Below are positions 46,418 to 56,276 of a stretch of 64,000 bases of DNA, piece after piece. This DNA comes from Skeletonema tropicum. Its lineage: Eukaryota; Bacillariophyta; Thalassiosirophyceae; Thalassiosirales; Thalassiosiraceae. Position 1 is the stretch's first letter, and the number at the start of each line of letters is the position of its first letter. A program made the position numbers and the translations under genes. The stretch spans positions 1 through 64,000 of the forward strand of contig CM074128.1 of assembly GCA_037178625.1 (NCBI GenBank), read 5' to 3'. The notes below the pieces were generated by a model that saw nothing but the letters and a program-made list of their open reading frames with translations, ran no database searches and had not been told where the DNA came from.

Positions 46418-48452
46418 AGGACTTAGAGATGGCGTGTCTGAGGGAGCTTATATTTCTCATCCGGATTTCCAACGCGCCTATGCTAGTTTGGTGACGGATA
46501 AGCACATAGACAAAGACTATGTTCGTGCGCACCCTGATCAATTTGGTATTACACGCAGCTCGAAGCGACAGCAACCTCCGAGATTGTCTCGTAAACGTAA
46601 GCATTACAAGGCGAGATTAGCAAAGAGGAAGTTGGTTGAAGCATTTTATGTGGCAAGAGTTGACAACATAAGTGTTCCTTCCGTTGAAGAATTGATGCAG
46701 AGTGATTTATCTCGTTTTGTGCACTTAGCCGCAATTGATCATGGCTATGAAGGCACTTCGTCCGACCTTGTTGTTGAATGGCTGCATCCCTTGATGTTAG
46801 CAGCTAAAGCAAATGCCAACAAAGATGACTACCCCAACTGGTGGCAAGCTATGAATGGACCTTTCGCAGAAGAGTACTGGCAAGCCGCAGTTTTGGAAGT
46901 GGAGACTTTGGAACAGATGGACACGTGGGATATTGTTGATCGAACAGATGAGATGCATCCTCTACCAACTACTTGGGCGATGCGATGCAAGCGTTTTCCT
47001 GACGGTCTGATCAAGAAGATGAAAGCTCGATAGTGTGCTCGTGGAGACCTCGCAAAGGCAGGAATCCACTATTTTGATGACAGTCTATATGCACCGGTCG
47101 TGCAATGGACTACCGTGCGAATACTTTTGATCCTGGAGTGTATTCTCGGATTGAAGAGTAAGCAAGGAGATGTGAAGGCAGCTTTCCTTCACAGCAAGCT
47201 TGCGCCTGGTGAAGAAATCTATTTAGAGATGCCACAAGGTTTCAAGCAGTTTGATAAGAATGGTCGTCCTCGCGTTCTCAAGTTGAAGCGATGTATTTAC
47301 GGTCTCAAGAACTCTCCCAAAGCGTTCTACGAGTTCATGGTTGAGAAAATGGAAGAATGTGGCATGCGCCAAAGCTCTTTTGATCCGTGTTTGTTCATTG
47401 GAGACACTACCATTGCCGTAATCTTTGTTGACGACATTCTAATGTGGTCTCGTGACGAGGAGAACATCACCGTTCTTGGAAAGGACTTGCGAGCTCGTGG
47501 AGTTGACCTCGAGGAAGAGTCTGATTCTGCAGGATTTCTTGGAATTGACATGAAGAGGATTCCCGCAAATGAGGAGAATGGTGGAAAGATCTTGATGACG
47601 CAAAAAGGTCTTATCGATCGCATTTTGGTAGCGCTCGGTCTCGACGAGAACTCGACCCAAAAGGGAACTCCGTGCTTGAAGAAGCCTCTTGTAAAAGATG
47701 CCGAAGGAGATCCTCCTGATGGATTTTTCTCTTACTCAAGCGTGGTGGGAATGTTGCTCTATTTAGCAAACAACACCCGACCTGATTTAGCGTACAGTGT
47801 GCACTGTGCAGCTCGATTCTCTTTCTGTCCCAAGAAGTCTCACGAAGAGGCACTCAAGAGGATCGGACGGTACCTCAAGGGTACACGAGACAAGGGTATG
47901 CTAATTACCCCGAATGCAGACCTCAAGGAACTCAAGGTTGATGCATACCCAGATAGTGACTTCGGTGGTCTCTACGGATATGAAGATATTCAAGATCCAG
48001 TCGTCACTCGATCTCGAACTGGATTCATCATCAATGTTGCGGATAGTCCTGTTCTTTGGAAGTCGCAGCTCCAGAGCGAGACTGCTACTAGTACAATGGA
48101 AGCTGAGATAAATGCAATGGCTTCTTGTTGTCGCGAACTCTTTCCTATCTTGGATGTAGTTCAAGAGTTGAGTAGTGCCATCGGTCTCTCTGCAGAAGAT
48201 GGCGCATCCATGCACATTCGATTGCATGAGGACAATGCTGGAGCATTGATCCTAGCGCAAACATTACCTCCCGAGTTTACTCCCCGAAGCAAGCACTATG
48301 CAATCAAGACCAACTGGTTCAGAGAACAAATTGCGGCTCGAGGAATCAAACTTCTGAAGTGTGAAACTAAAGAAATGCTCGGTGATATTTGCACAAAATG
48401 CCTTCCCCAACCTCAATATGAGTATTTACGAAAGAAAATAATGGGATGGTAA
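46377..48452 (+). pseudogene. Copia reverse transcriptase and RNase H with internal stop
   Basis: The frame enters before 46400 and is interrupted by TAG at 47031-47033, exactly where copia RTs have KARxCARGD, then continues in the same frame to 48452. Visible parts are the RT start (YWQAAVLEVETLEQMDTW), VKAAFLHSKL, CIYGLKNSPKAFYEFM, the catalytic FVDDILMWS near 47428, and RNase H with DADxD-like DAYPDSDFGG, STMEAEINAMASCCRE and HEDNAGAL. Without readthrough the RT would be inactive. Confidence 0.85.
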
Positions 48453-48498
48453 GTAATCATTCTATCTCCGCTCATACTTCTCGTCGATAGAGAGGGAG

Positions 48499-48719
48499 TG
48501 ACGGAGGTGTCCGTGATTCAGATGTGTCTTTAGCGACACAAATAAGATGGTTTCTCTGTTGATCGCCAAAGGTGTCAACCTGGTGTCAGAAGACCATCGT
48601 GTGGGTTTTCAGGCTACTTCTCTCGAAGTAGCGGAGTTTCCCATGCGCTTGTTTACACGTAGATTTCATTAATAACCAAGTAGATATATGTGAAGCAATA
48701 CTATCGTATTCACTCCGCA
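48499..48719 (+). repeat. Proposed 221-bp copia 3' LTR
   Basis: It follows the purine tract agagagggag and has near-inverted ends (TGACGGAG and CTCCGCA). Without a second copy for comparison the borders are provisional. Confidence 0.45.
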
Positions 48720-48731
48720 GCGATTGCACTA

Positions 48732-49082
48732 TTACCTCTGTTCAAATGGAACTATCAGTATTGACGTCCTTCTTGTAGACGGTAATACTTCTGCTCGAAT
48801 GTTACTGCTGGCGTCGCCATTTGCCGTGACTACAATTCTATCTATCCAATCTTGCGTGCCAGGCGTAGGCATAAGCGATTGACCACTATCTTTTTCTTCG
48901 GCTTTACAAATCTGATCCGCTAGTGAGGAGGCAATCTGCAGAGCTGGAAGTATGTAATCATCGGGATTTTCGCCACCTGAAGGCTGCTGTGTACCGAATA
49001 TGTTCGTCTTGAAGGGAATCCACTCTGAGAGTGGTATGCTCAGGTCAAAAGCACTTCCCTTTGTATTACTTTCATTAGACAT
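48732..49082 (-). CDS. Hypothetical protein next to the copia LTR (116 aa)
   Basis: The minus-strand frame starting at Met 49082 (MSNESNTKG) ends 13 bp from the proposed LTR edge. The composition is protein-like (mixed, soluble; ALQIASSLADQICKAEEKD could be a helix), but I recognise no family. The 3' end may have been displaced by the retrotransposon, so the natural C-terminus could be lost. Confidence 0.35.
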   Translation of the reverse strand: MSNESNTKGSAFDLSIPLSEWIPFKTNIFGTQQPSGGENPDDYILPALQIASSLADQICKAEEKDSGQSLMPTPGTQDWIDRIVVTANGDASSNIRAEVLPSTRRTSILIVPFEQR

Positions 49083-49453
49083 CGGATCGGGACAACACAA
49101 AACAATAAGAAGTCTCTCTAAGAAGTATGATGTTCAGGCATTCTCTGCGAACTACACAACACACATCATATCGGGATAGGAGGGAATGCTGGACATTTTG
49201 TGAGACATTTTGCTTTCTGTGACTGTCCTGACTGTACCATACGGTACTAAAAAATTGAAGATGACCCCTTCCCGACCTGTTGGCTTGTTCCGTGGAACGG
49301 TTCCCGTGGTGGAACAACTGCGTATGCAATGATGTACAGAAAATACAAATGACGGAACGATCATAAAAATCTCTTGGGCTGGTTGTGGAGTAAGTAAGTA
49401 AGTAGTAGCATGCATCACTCATTCAAGTGTGGCGTCCTAAGTACTCGGACTTG

Positions 49454-52400
49454 TCAAGTCAGGATTGGAAGATGATCCGAACACTCATTAGGTTTCGAGC
49501 CCAGATTGTTTCCGCGGAATGGCAAGTTCTGTGTCTTCGTACTGTGTCTCCCTTTGTCTTGATGATTACAGATGTTCTTCTCCACCCTGTTAATGCGGCT
49601 ATCGATTTGACTAAGTATTTCGTCCCTATCTGCTTGAGTGACCCTATCAAAGAAAATATGATTAGTAGATGATTGGAGCGAAGAAGAAAAATGCAGAACG
49701 TCATTTGTTGACTTACCTCTTCCACTCGTCGAGTGAGAATGAATTTGGCACATTCTCTTTCTGAGGTGTGGGGAAGAGTATGGACCGACGATTCAGAGTT
49801 TTCGAATCAAATGCGAAAGGCTTCGGAACTCCACATTTTCTCGTTCCAGTTCTCCTATTCAATGAGATCGAGTGCACCGCGAGAGCGTTAGTTTGCGTCG
49901 CTGAACAAAAATGCTTTGCCACAGTGGCACATGAACCCTGAGAATAGGGCAAATAAGTACGTAGGAATTCCATACATGCCTGTCCCCCGTTTTTTTTTGG
50001 TTCCGACGATCTCCACTTTTTGCTCTCCACCGCCGCAGCCACAAAGATCCGCCCTCCCGTAGTATCATATTACCACCCATACCATAGGGCACACACAACG
50101 CATAATAACTTGATAACATACTGTCCCCTACAGAATTTTCCGTAGAATTCAACGGCGGCCGCCGATTTGTTACGTTTGCAGCGGTTTTATTTACGTATCG
50201 TCATAAAGCTGACGGTGCTTTTTCTTATCATCATCGCATCTTTCATCATGGTTTCGACCAAACAATTGTCTCCCAAGACTCCGAAGGTAGGAAAGAAGCG
50301 CCGATCAACAAAAGTTACTCCCTCTCCTGTGGCAGTGAAAAAGAAAAAGAATGCATGTGACTGCAATTGGAAAGATTGCGCTAAACTTCTGGCAATTTTT
50401 AACAAAAACAAACACCCTGACTTTGCTGGCAGATGCATCAATATTGAAGTGTCCGACACAGTCAATGCATTGAATTTTATTAATTGTGCATGTAAAAACC
50501 TTGGTATTTCCGTATCCGACTACAAAGAACTAAAACAGAAAGCAACAGATGACTCTAATATGAAACGGACACGTGCAACACACACGGAGGGAGGGAGGAG
50601 GAAGAAGAACAACATATTCATTGCACGGCATCACTTCAAGCCTGGGCTATGGAGAATGAAAAAAGCGAGTAAGAAAAAGTGGCAATGGCTTCAGCCCATA
50701 TCATCAGACGACGTTAAAAAATACAAAGTGTTGGCTGATAACTACACAACCGACAAAGTTGTACGGTTCGATCCGGACATATCCAACAAACTACAAAATG
50801 GGAGAGAGAAGAAAGTCGACTGTGAATCAGAGGAGGGGAGAATGTATATCAAAGCGCCATGCGCTACAAAGGAGGATGTGCGGCAGATTGCAGAACCTCG
50901 TCAAGGACTTGACAGCAACACTCTTGATGAAAAGAGGGAAGCTGCACTTACAGCAGAGGAAATGAAAGCAACGATTGCTTCAAAGGATGCAATGATTGAA
51001 ACGCTACGAAAGCAACTAGAACAATCCAATGCAGAGAAGAAAAAGAAAGATGACGAACTAAAGCGAATAAAATTACAAAAGGATGTTGCAAAGTCACAAA
51101 AGAAAGCTGTGCAGAAAAGTATCAAAAGAACGACGGCCAAGCATGCTGAGGATGTTGCAAACATTGCGGTGGAACTGCAGGAATCCACTATTTTGCAAGA
51201 AGCAAAGGAGATCGTCTTGAACGCTGGTGGTCTGTCCATACTACTTGATACCTCTCTTACCATATGCACATTCCCTGGCACATGGCGAGGCGAATCTAGA
51301 TCAACCATTTCGTACACCAGGTGATAACTCGATCGTTGCGGAGGAGTACTGGCCCAAAAACAAGAAGAGTCGTAAATCATAAATGTTATATTAATCATTT
51401 CGCTTTCGTTTATTACCTGCTTGCCTCTTAGTTTGAGCTTGCTGCCTATTAAAAATATCTAATGCATGCAAGTTCTCAATCAATACTGGTTCAGCTTGTA
51501 CAAGCTTTGGAGACACAGGATATCCTGTCTCAAATTCCTTCTGTGAAGCACTACGCTGCACTAATGCTAGCACCAAGAGGAAAGCAATCATATGCGAGCA
51601 AAAGAGTGATCCATCTTCGCAACTGCATGTTGACAGTGGGGATGATAGAAAGTCCCCGTCCTTCTTATCTTCAAAGACGGCATGGATGGTATGGATGACA
51701 GGTCGGACAGAACTCAGAGCTTCGCAGCGCAATAGCAGGCAAGATGAATTGTCTATTTTGGATGTCACATTGCAACATTGGATAGAGCGTGGATTGATGT
51801 TTCCTCCTTTCAAGAGTAGTATTGCTCGTGATCTCATTCCTGGAAGGGCTCCATCCAACTTCTCTTCCATGTAGCTGTCACTTACATCTCTAACGAGTTT
51901 TGCAATTGTGTAGTAGTCTTTGTCCCAAGAGTCAAACTTATTGTTAGCAATTCGTGCCTCTAACGCCTCAAATCCGTTGTACTTTCCCATTAGAAACTTG
52001 ATACTAGGAGGAAGCACAGGTTTGTTGTTAGCTAATGCCCACCGTACATTCCGCTCGATAATTGATCTCGACTCCTTCTGAAGTGTTTTAATCCCTCTTG
52101 ACTGCAGCCAAAGTATTAGACACAATCGCGGTTGTGCTTCAAGTGGAACCTTTTCAAAGTCAAGGCGGGCAAATGTTGGAAGCGGCTCACTTGTTGCAAC
52201 AGTTGCATTATCAGCAGCAGAATAACAGGGGCCACGCTCCTCATCAACTGGCTTCCCAGTCAATGGTACGACATTGCGTACATGGTAAACGTCATCGTAT
52301 TGATGCGGGGTGATGGCAGCATCTCTGTCGAAGGCGATTTGAAGATATGATTCTAAATCGTCAACACCTTCTGGCAATGGAGTCAATGGTACAACCGACA

Positions 52401-53798
52401 CATTCCCGGTACTCTGACATTTCTGAAATACCGGTGCATGCAAGAGGTAACGGCGTGCTGCTTCGTAATCTGCCGCATAATTGTCGGGTGCATTCTTATT
52501 TGTAGCCCCCAATGTCTTCACCCACTCCTCGCGGTCACTTGCTGCGGCTAGTTTATCAATCAATCCACCATCTTTCAGAACAGTCTTCTTTCCAACTAAG
52601 CGGATGTTTGGATGGTAATCATTACCTAGGAGCAGAGCGATGTCAACAATATTGTTGGGATGTTGTGCCAATTTAGACGATGTTTCTCGCTCAATGAATT
52701 CTTTCTTTTCGTAGATGCGTGAAAATAACTTTCCTGATTCTGTTTTCCATTTAGATAGAACCATCTCGCTGTTCAGGATAATCAGGTCGCCATCCTCTGT
52801 CGCAATTGCGTCAACAACACCGTCCATCTCCAGCTTCCTCATCTGTTGGTCTGCCTCAAATAAAGAGCCAACCATCCAGATGCCTTTACTTGCCATCCAA
52901 GAAATAACTGCTGCATGATCGGCTGCGGTAGGATGCGCCTTTTTCATTCTACTTGCAATTGCTTGTTCCACCTCTTCTTCTTCAAAGTTAAGGGGTGCAG
53001 CATCATCTTGCAGTTGCAACACATCACACAAAAACTTATCATACTCTTCCCCACCTTTGTTGCGATCACCTTGCCTACGCAACTTCTCTCTATTCTTTAT
53101 TGGCGGCGCTTTCCCGTCAAATACGTAGCAGGGTATTACTCCTGCATCAATCACCAGGTCGTGAAACTCTTGCACGTAGTCTAATATATCCGGAGATGCA
53201 TAAGTTGGTTCGTTTGTTGAAGTCAGTTTCGTCAGCTCCTTGCCGTTTACCTTGTTCAATATGATTGCAGCATCGAAGGCAACTCTTTTCCCTTTCAAAA
53301 TAGATAATGCTTGGTGTGGTTTGCTGCTAAAGCCACCCAAAGCATGCACCCAGAGGTGACGGACTGTCATCGGCGTGGAATAAATTAATTATCACGCACC
53401 GTCAGCTTTATGACGATACGTAAATAAAACCGCTGCAAACGTAACAAATCGGCGGCCACCGTTGAATTCTACGGAAAATTCTGTAGGGGACAGTATGTTA
53501 TCAAGTTATTATGCGTTGTGTGTGCCCTATGGTATGGTTGGTAGTATGATACTACGGGAGGGCGGATCTTTTGTGGCTACGGTGGTGGAGAGCAAAAAGT
53601 TGAGATCGTCGGAACCAAAAAAAAACGGGGGACAGGCTTTACGTAGGGATTCTCACGGTTCATTGGACTGGCACTTACGTTGGGCTCGAACCGCTCGAAA
53701 CACTTCTCCGATTCATCCTGTTTTGTGACCGATATTAGAATGCGAAGAAGTGGTAGAAGTGAAACTGAGTTCCTGTCCGTGCGTGAGTTTACAAGATA
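49454..53798 (-). CDS. Hypothetical gene with a transposon in its intron (partial)
   Basis: Three open segments join with GT-AG sites and matching phase: 53798-53679 (no Met, so an upstream exon is likely), 49937-49717 and 49643-49454. The second intron is 73 nt. The first is 3,741 nt and contains the whole 49978-53637 transposon. With the transposon removed it would be about 60-80 nt, the normal size here. Donor GTAAGTG and acceptor TTTGCCCTATTCTCAG are strong. The product is about 143 residues or more, basic, with no family I know (SISLNRRTGTRKCGVPKPF, then RVTQADRDEILSQIDSRI). The model rests on splice logic and open frames only. Confidence 0.4.
49978..50217 (+). repeat. Left terminal inverted repeat of the nuclease transposon
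   Basis: The reverse complement of this segment matches 53396-53637 with about six substitutions and one indel. The inner edge ends at ...CTGACGGTGC. Confidence 0.92.
50248..51324 (+). CDS. Transposon ORF: Cys/His-rich N-terminus plus coiled coil (358 aa)
   Basis: The start ATG at 50248 lies 30 bp inside the left TIR. A Lys-rich N-terminus is followed by CDCNWKDCAKLLAIF, further Cys (NCACK) and IARHHFKPGLW, a spacing reminiscent of a THAP-like DNA-binding finger though not a clean match. The middle part is basic. From about residue 235 to 330 there is a long coiled coil (EEMKATIASKDAMIETLRKQ onward). The C-terminus is short and hydrophobic. By position it may be the DNA-binding subunit that recognises the inverted repeats and partners the nuclease. 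That is inference; it could also be a highly diverged transposase. Confidence 0.7.
   Translation: MVSTKQLSPKTPKVGKKRRSTKVTPSPVAVKKKKNACDCNWKDCAKLLAIFNKNKHPDFAGRCINIEVSDTVNALNFINCACKNLGISVSDYKELKQKATDDSNMKRTRATHTEGGRRKKNNIFIARHHFKPGLWRMKKASKKKWQWLQPISSDDVKKYKVLADNYTTDKVVRFDPDISNKLQNGREKKVDCESEEGRMYIKAPCATKEDVRQIAEPRQGLDSNTLDEKREAALTAEEMKATIASKDAMIETLRKQLEQSNAEKKKKDDELKRIKLQKDVAKSQKKAVQKSIKRTTAKHAEDVANIAVELQESTILQEAKEIVLNAGGLSILLDTSLTICTFPGTWRGESRSTISYTR
51391..53370 (-). CDS. FEN1/XPG-like nuclease with SWIM finger (659 aa)
   Basis: The N-terminal XPG domain has the metal-binding Asp in VAFDAAI (D33) and VFDGKAPP (D85). The internal domain has FEAD near 175, ATEDGDLI near 195 and LLGNDY near 250, the acidic set of flap endonucleases. 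DIALLLGNDYHPNIRLVGKK matches the helix-hairpin-helix entry of the family. Near 580-595, CSCEDGSLFCSHMIAF fits the SWIM finger (CxC, then CxH), a DNA or protein-binding module common in Mutator- and Zisupton-type transposases but not in cellular FEN1. The usual PCNA-binding tail is not evident, and the end is Lys/Arg-rich. As it sits within terminal inverted repeats it is probably a mobile-element nuclease acting on strand ends during transposition. The start at 53370 lies just inside the right TIR. Confidence 0.85.
   Translation of the reverse strand: MTVRHLWVHALGGFSSKPHQALSILKGKRVAFDAAIILNKVNGKELTKLTSTNEPTYASPDILDYVQEFHDLVIDAGVIPCYVFDGKAPPIKNREKLRRQGDRNKGGEEYDKFLCDVLQLQDDAAPLNFEEEEVEQAIASRMKKAHPTAADHAAVISWMASKGIWMVGSLFEADQQMRKLEMDGVVDAIATEDGDLIILNSEMVLSKWKTESGKLFSRIYEKKEFIERETSSKLAQHPNNIVDIALLLGNDYHPNIRLVGKKTVLKDGGLIDKLAAASDREEWVKTLGATNKNAPDNYAADYEAARRYLLHAPVFQKCQSTGNVSVVPLTPLPEGVDDLESYLQIAFDRDAAITPHQYDDVYHVRNVVPLTGKPVDEERGPCYSAADNATVATSEPLPTFARLDFEKVPLEAQPRLCLILWLQSRGIKTLQKESRSIIERNVRWALANNKPVLPPSIKFLMGKYNGFEALEARIANNKFDSWDKDYYTIAKLVRDVSDSYMEEKLDGALPGMRSRAILLLKGGNINPRSIQCCNVTSKIDNSSCLLLRCEALSSVRPVIHTIHAVFEDKKDGDFLSSPLSTCSCEDGSLFCSHMIAFLLVLALVQRSASQKEFETGYPVSPKLVQAEPVLIENLHALDIFNRQQAQTKRQAGNKRKRND
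53396..53637 (-). repeat. Right terminal inverted repeat of the nuclease transposon
   Basis: This is the partner of the repeat at 49978-50217. It begins GCACCGTCAGC at the inner edge and ends GGGGGACAGGC at the outer edge. Confidence 0.92.
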
Positions 53799-54299
53799 TC
53801 ACACTTTTACTTTTTGTGGCGAAAAACTTTTGTACCTGGCGTTGTGAGCAAATTTTTTCCTTTTTTAGCAATACTTATTTGTGTCTGCAGTGACTATCTT
53901 ACTACTTTTCTGAAGGAAGCTCTTCTTGTTGAAAAGATGAGCGCAACTGAGACTGATCCCTCCTGCAATGAAGATGAAGAAGAGGAGGAGGAGGGCGATG
54001 AATTTTCGAGACTAAAATCGCTTTTGAAGAAGGTATTCATTGCTTACTTCTTGTCTAAAGCATTACTTTCTGACAGCTGGCGTTTTAAACGCCAGTAGAC
54101 TCACCGTCGCACTTTTTAAATATTTGATGAACGCTAGTAAAACTCGCTTAAAGCTAGTAAACAAGCTTGACTTTAGACCTCTGGAAATCATCCATCGGAA
54201 CCCCTACGGAAAAAAGTAGCGGTAGGAATCTATTCTCCATCCAAAACGGTAGGGACACCACCCCTATCAACCATGAGGGGAGGGCGTAATTCGGGCAGT

Positions 54300-56276
54300 A
54301 GAGGCCTCGAAGTAAGAGGCCTCGCAATGATCAGCAATTGTCTGATCGTGAGGCACGTCTTCGTGCTAGGTCGGCTGCAGCAGAGGAGAGAAGTAGTGTA
54401 CCCCCTCCAAATGAATCTGAACACGTTGCTGTTCCCCATGATGGCTTGGAGTGCGCCTGCTGTAACAAGGCAATCGCAAATACCGATGATCATGTCTTCA
54501 TTACGCCATGCGAGCATCATTATGATGTTGTCGTCCAATGAAGATGAAGATGGAGAGGCATCTGCCCGGAGGAGTCAACCTTCCAGCGATGACTCTGTCT
54601 TCTATCATGGGATGAGAGGCTGGAAGAATACCTTATCAAGTACTACATCGACAATTATAATGCTGTTGAAAGATCTGAGAATGGACTTGCGAAGGTAAAG
54701 ACTGCGGTGAAAGATCTAAAGGCAACAGTGGAATTGGATACGAAACTTGCAACTACAACAAGCGCACAAGATCTAAAGCCAAGAGAGTGCAAAAAAGTTT
54801 TGCTTCTGGTAGAGATAGATCGCATGACCAAGCGAGATAAATTGAGGACGAAGAAGAAAATGAAGATTCCAGTGCACAAGATGGACTTGAACACAAAGAG
54901 AGATACTATTATTGAGTTCCTCATTAAATGGTGTCAAAAGAGTTCAAAGCTTATACAAAGCTAGAACAAGAGCTGAAGGGTGGAATTTTGACGAGGCAGA
55001 GTGAATCTAATCGTGCAACACATGCATCCAGAAAGGAGCTTATCGAGTCGGAGTTCTTCTCTCTAGGCAAGCATCTACGCGAAAAGGGAGACACATACTC
55101 ATGATCAATCTATAATAGTTCATTAGTTCCAGAGGCTATCTCGTCGACACTTGGGAATCTCCTGTGCGTGTCTGAGGGCACATATACATGCCGAAGTAGA
55201 GTTATCAGTATTCTCCAAGGTGAAGCGTCGGCAGTCGGCATTGGGAACCCTGCCAACATTTGATAGCAGGATTTCGATGGGTTCATTACTAGCCTTGTTG
55301 GATGCAAACAAATCCATCAACGAGTTGAAGGTCCTCAACAACGTTGGCCAAATGACTGGAGTGGCGGACGCTTTTCGTCACGTTGATTCGATTGAGAAGA
55401 ATATGGATACTGAGCTCCTCAAATCATACGCTACTCACGACCAGTCTTACAAGAACTTCCTCCTCATCTTGGCGTACGTCTGGACTGGTGCCAAAGTCTT
55501 GTCTTTGTGGCAGATGGATCAAATATTCAAACATCTTGCCGAACAAGACTCTCTCACTGATAAAGCGAGGGCACTGTATAGGTTGAAATTTGAGGGCGAG
55601 CTTGATGAGGCGATGAGTGTATTGGACTACTTGGAGAAAGTTCTGATTCCTCTTTCTTTCTGATACTCAAGAGTACACAGTGGAGGCAGTAAAATTGCTT
55701 TTGGTCATCAAGGATGTTTTGACAAATTTCGGCAATACTAGGGTGAGGAAGGAGCAACAACCGATGAGGAAGGAAATGATACTTGGCAAGTTCTCTCTTG
55801 CACAGTCGATGGATATCGATGGAAATGTTGTGTCTGAAAAGGGAGATCTTCTAAGGAGTGGCAGTGATGCGTGTAAACAAAGAAGAGAAAGAGATGCTAT
55901 GAATGCTGTCTTCAATCTCGTCATGGAGAAACAGATCGAAAAGAAACTCCCAGGTCAACTCCTTGAATCACGTGGTGGATTCGCTCTTGGCATCCTTCGT
56001 CTCAGTTCTTCGGATATGGCACGCCTTTGCAACAAGTTCACGCCTGAATTCTTGTTTGGCACAAACAAAAAAGAAGAACAAACGGCTGATACCCTCCGTC
56101 ACGTGTACATTGCCGACGATGAGAAGTTGAAAGTGCTCAAAGCTGTTATTTTGAAAGAGAAGTACAATAAGAATGACACTTCATTTCGAGGGGAGAAGAA
56201 GATCGTTATTTTTACAGCTGCTCAAATGAAAAGCTTTGAGGGTCTAGGGGACTTTGCAACTAACTTACGTGGTTGA
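54300..56276 (+). pseudogene. Decayed coiled-coil coding region in several frames
   Basis: Consecutive stretches of protein-like sequence change frame without splice sites. The first has a half zinc-finger motif (ECACCNKAI, then PCEHHYD, 54445-54525). A coiled coil follows (about 54620-54963, LEEYLIKYYIDNYNAVE onward), and then an overlapping frame to 55104 that reads KAYTKLEQELKGG. Next come 55151-55663 and, after a one-base slip in a pyrimidine run near 55655, the frame ending at TGA 56276. The last part contains EKKLPGQLLESRGGFALGIL and is helical. I recognise no family. The breaks suggest a pseudogene, perhaps of transposon origin; sequencing indels are an alternative. Confidence 0.5.

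Larger units (their letters stand above)
41902..48719 (+). mobile_element. Ty1/copia-type LTR retrotransposon, damaged, 5' LTR not found
   Basis: The order Gag, protease, integrase, reverse transcriptase, RNase H is that of Ty1/copia. Lesions are an in-frame TAA at 44244-44246 just before the protease, a frame change near 46030-46070, a second near 46385-46415 that restores the frame, and an in-frame TAG at 47031-47033 inside the RT N-terminus. The 3' LTR is proposed at 48499-48719 after the purine run AGAGAGGGAG. No matching 5' LTR or primer-binding site lies upstream of gag. The space to the start codon of the STAND ATPase gene is only about 100 bp, so the element is 5' truncated and abuts that gene's promoter. 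Confidence 0.88.
49978..53637. mobile_element. 3.66-kb TIR transposon with FEN1-like nuclease
   Basis: Terminal inverted repeats of about 240 bp (49978-50217 and 53396-53637) are about 97% identical and start GCCTGTCCCCCG at each outer end. Inside are two convergent genes, a basic coiled-coil protein (plus) and a FEN1/XPG-SWIM nuclease (minus), with only 66 bp between their stops. No DDE transposase, tyrosine recombinase or Rep is visible. Flanks contain TACGTAGG followed by a further shared ATTC, a few bases outside each end, which is a possible target duplication. XPG-type nucleases occur, as I recall, in Academ transposons; the two-gene layout and the SWIM finger may make this a separate group. 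Confidence 0.85.
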
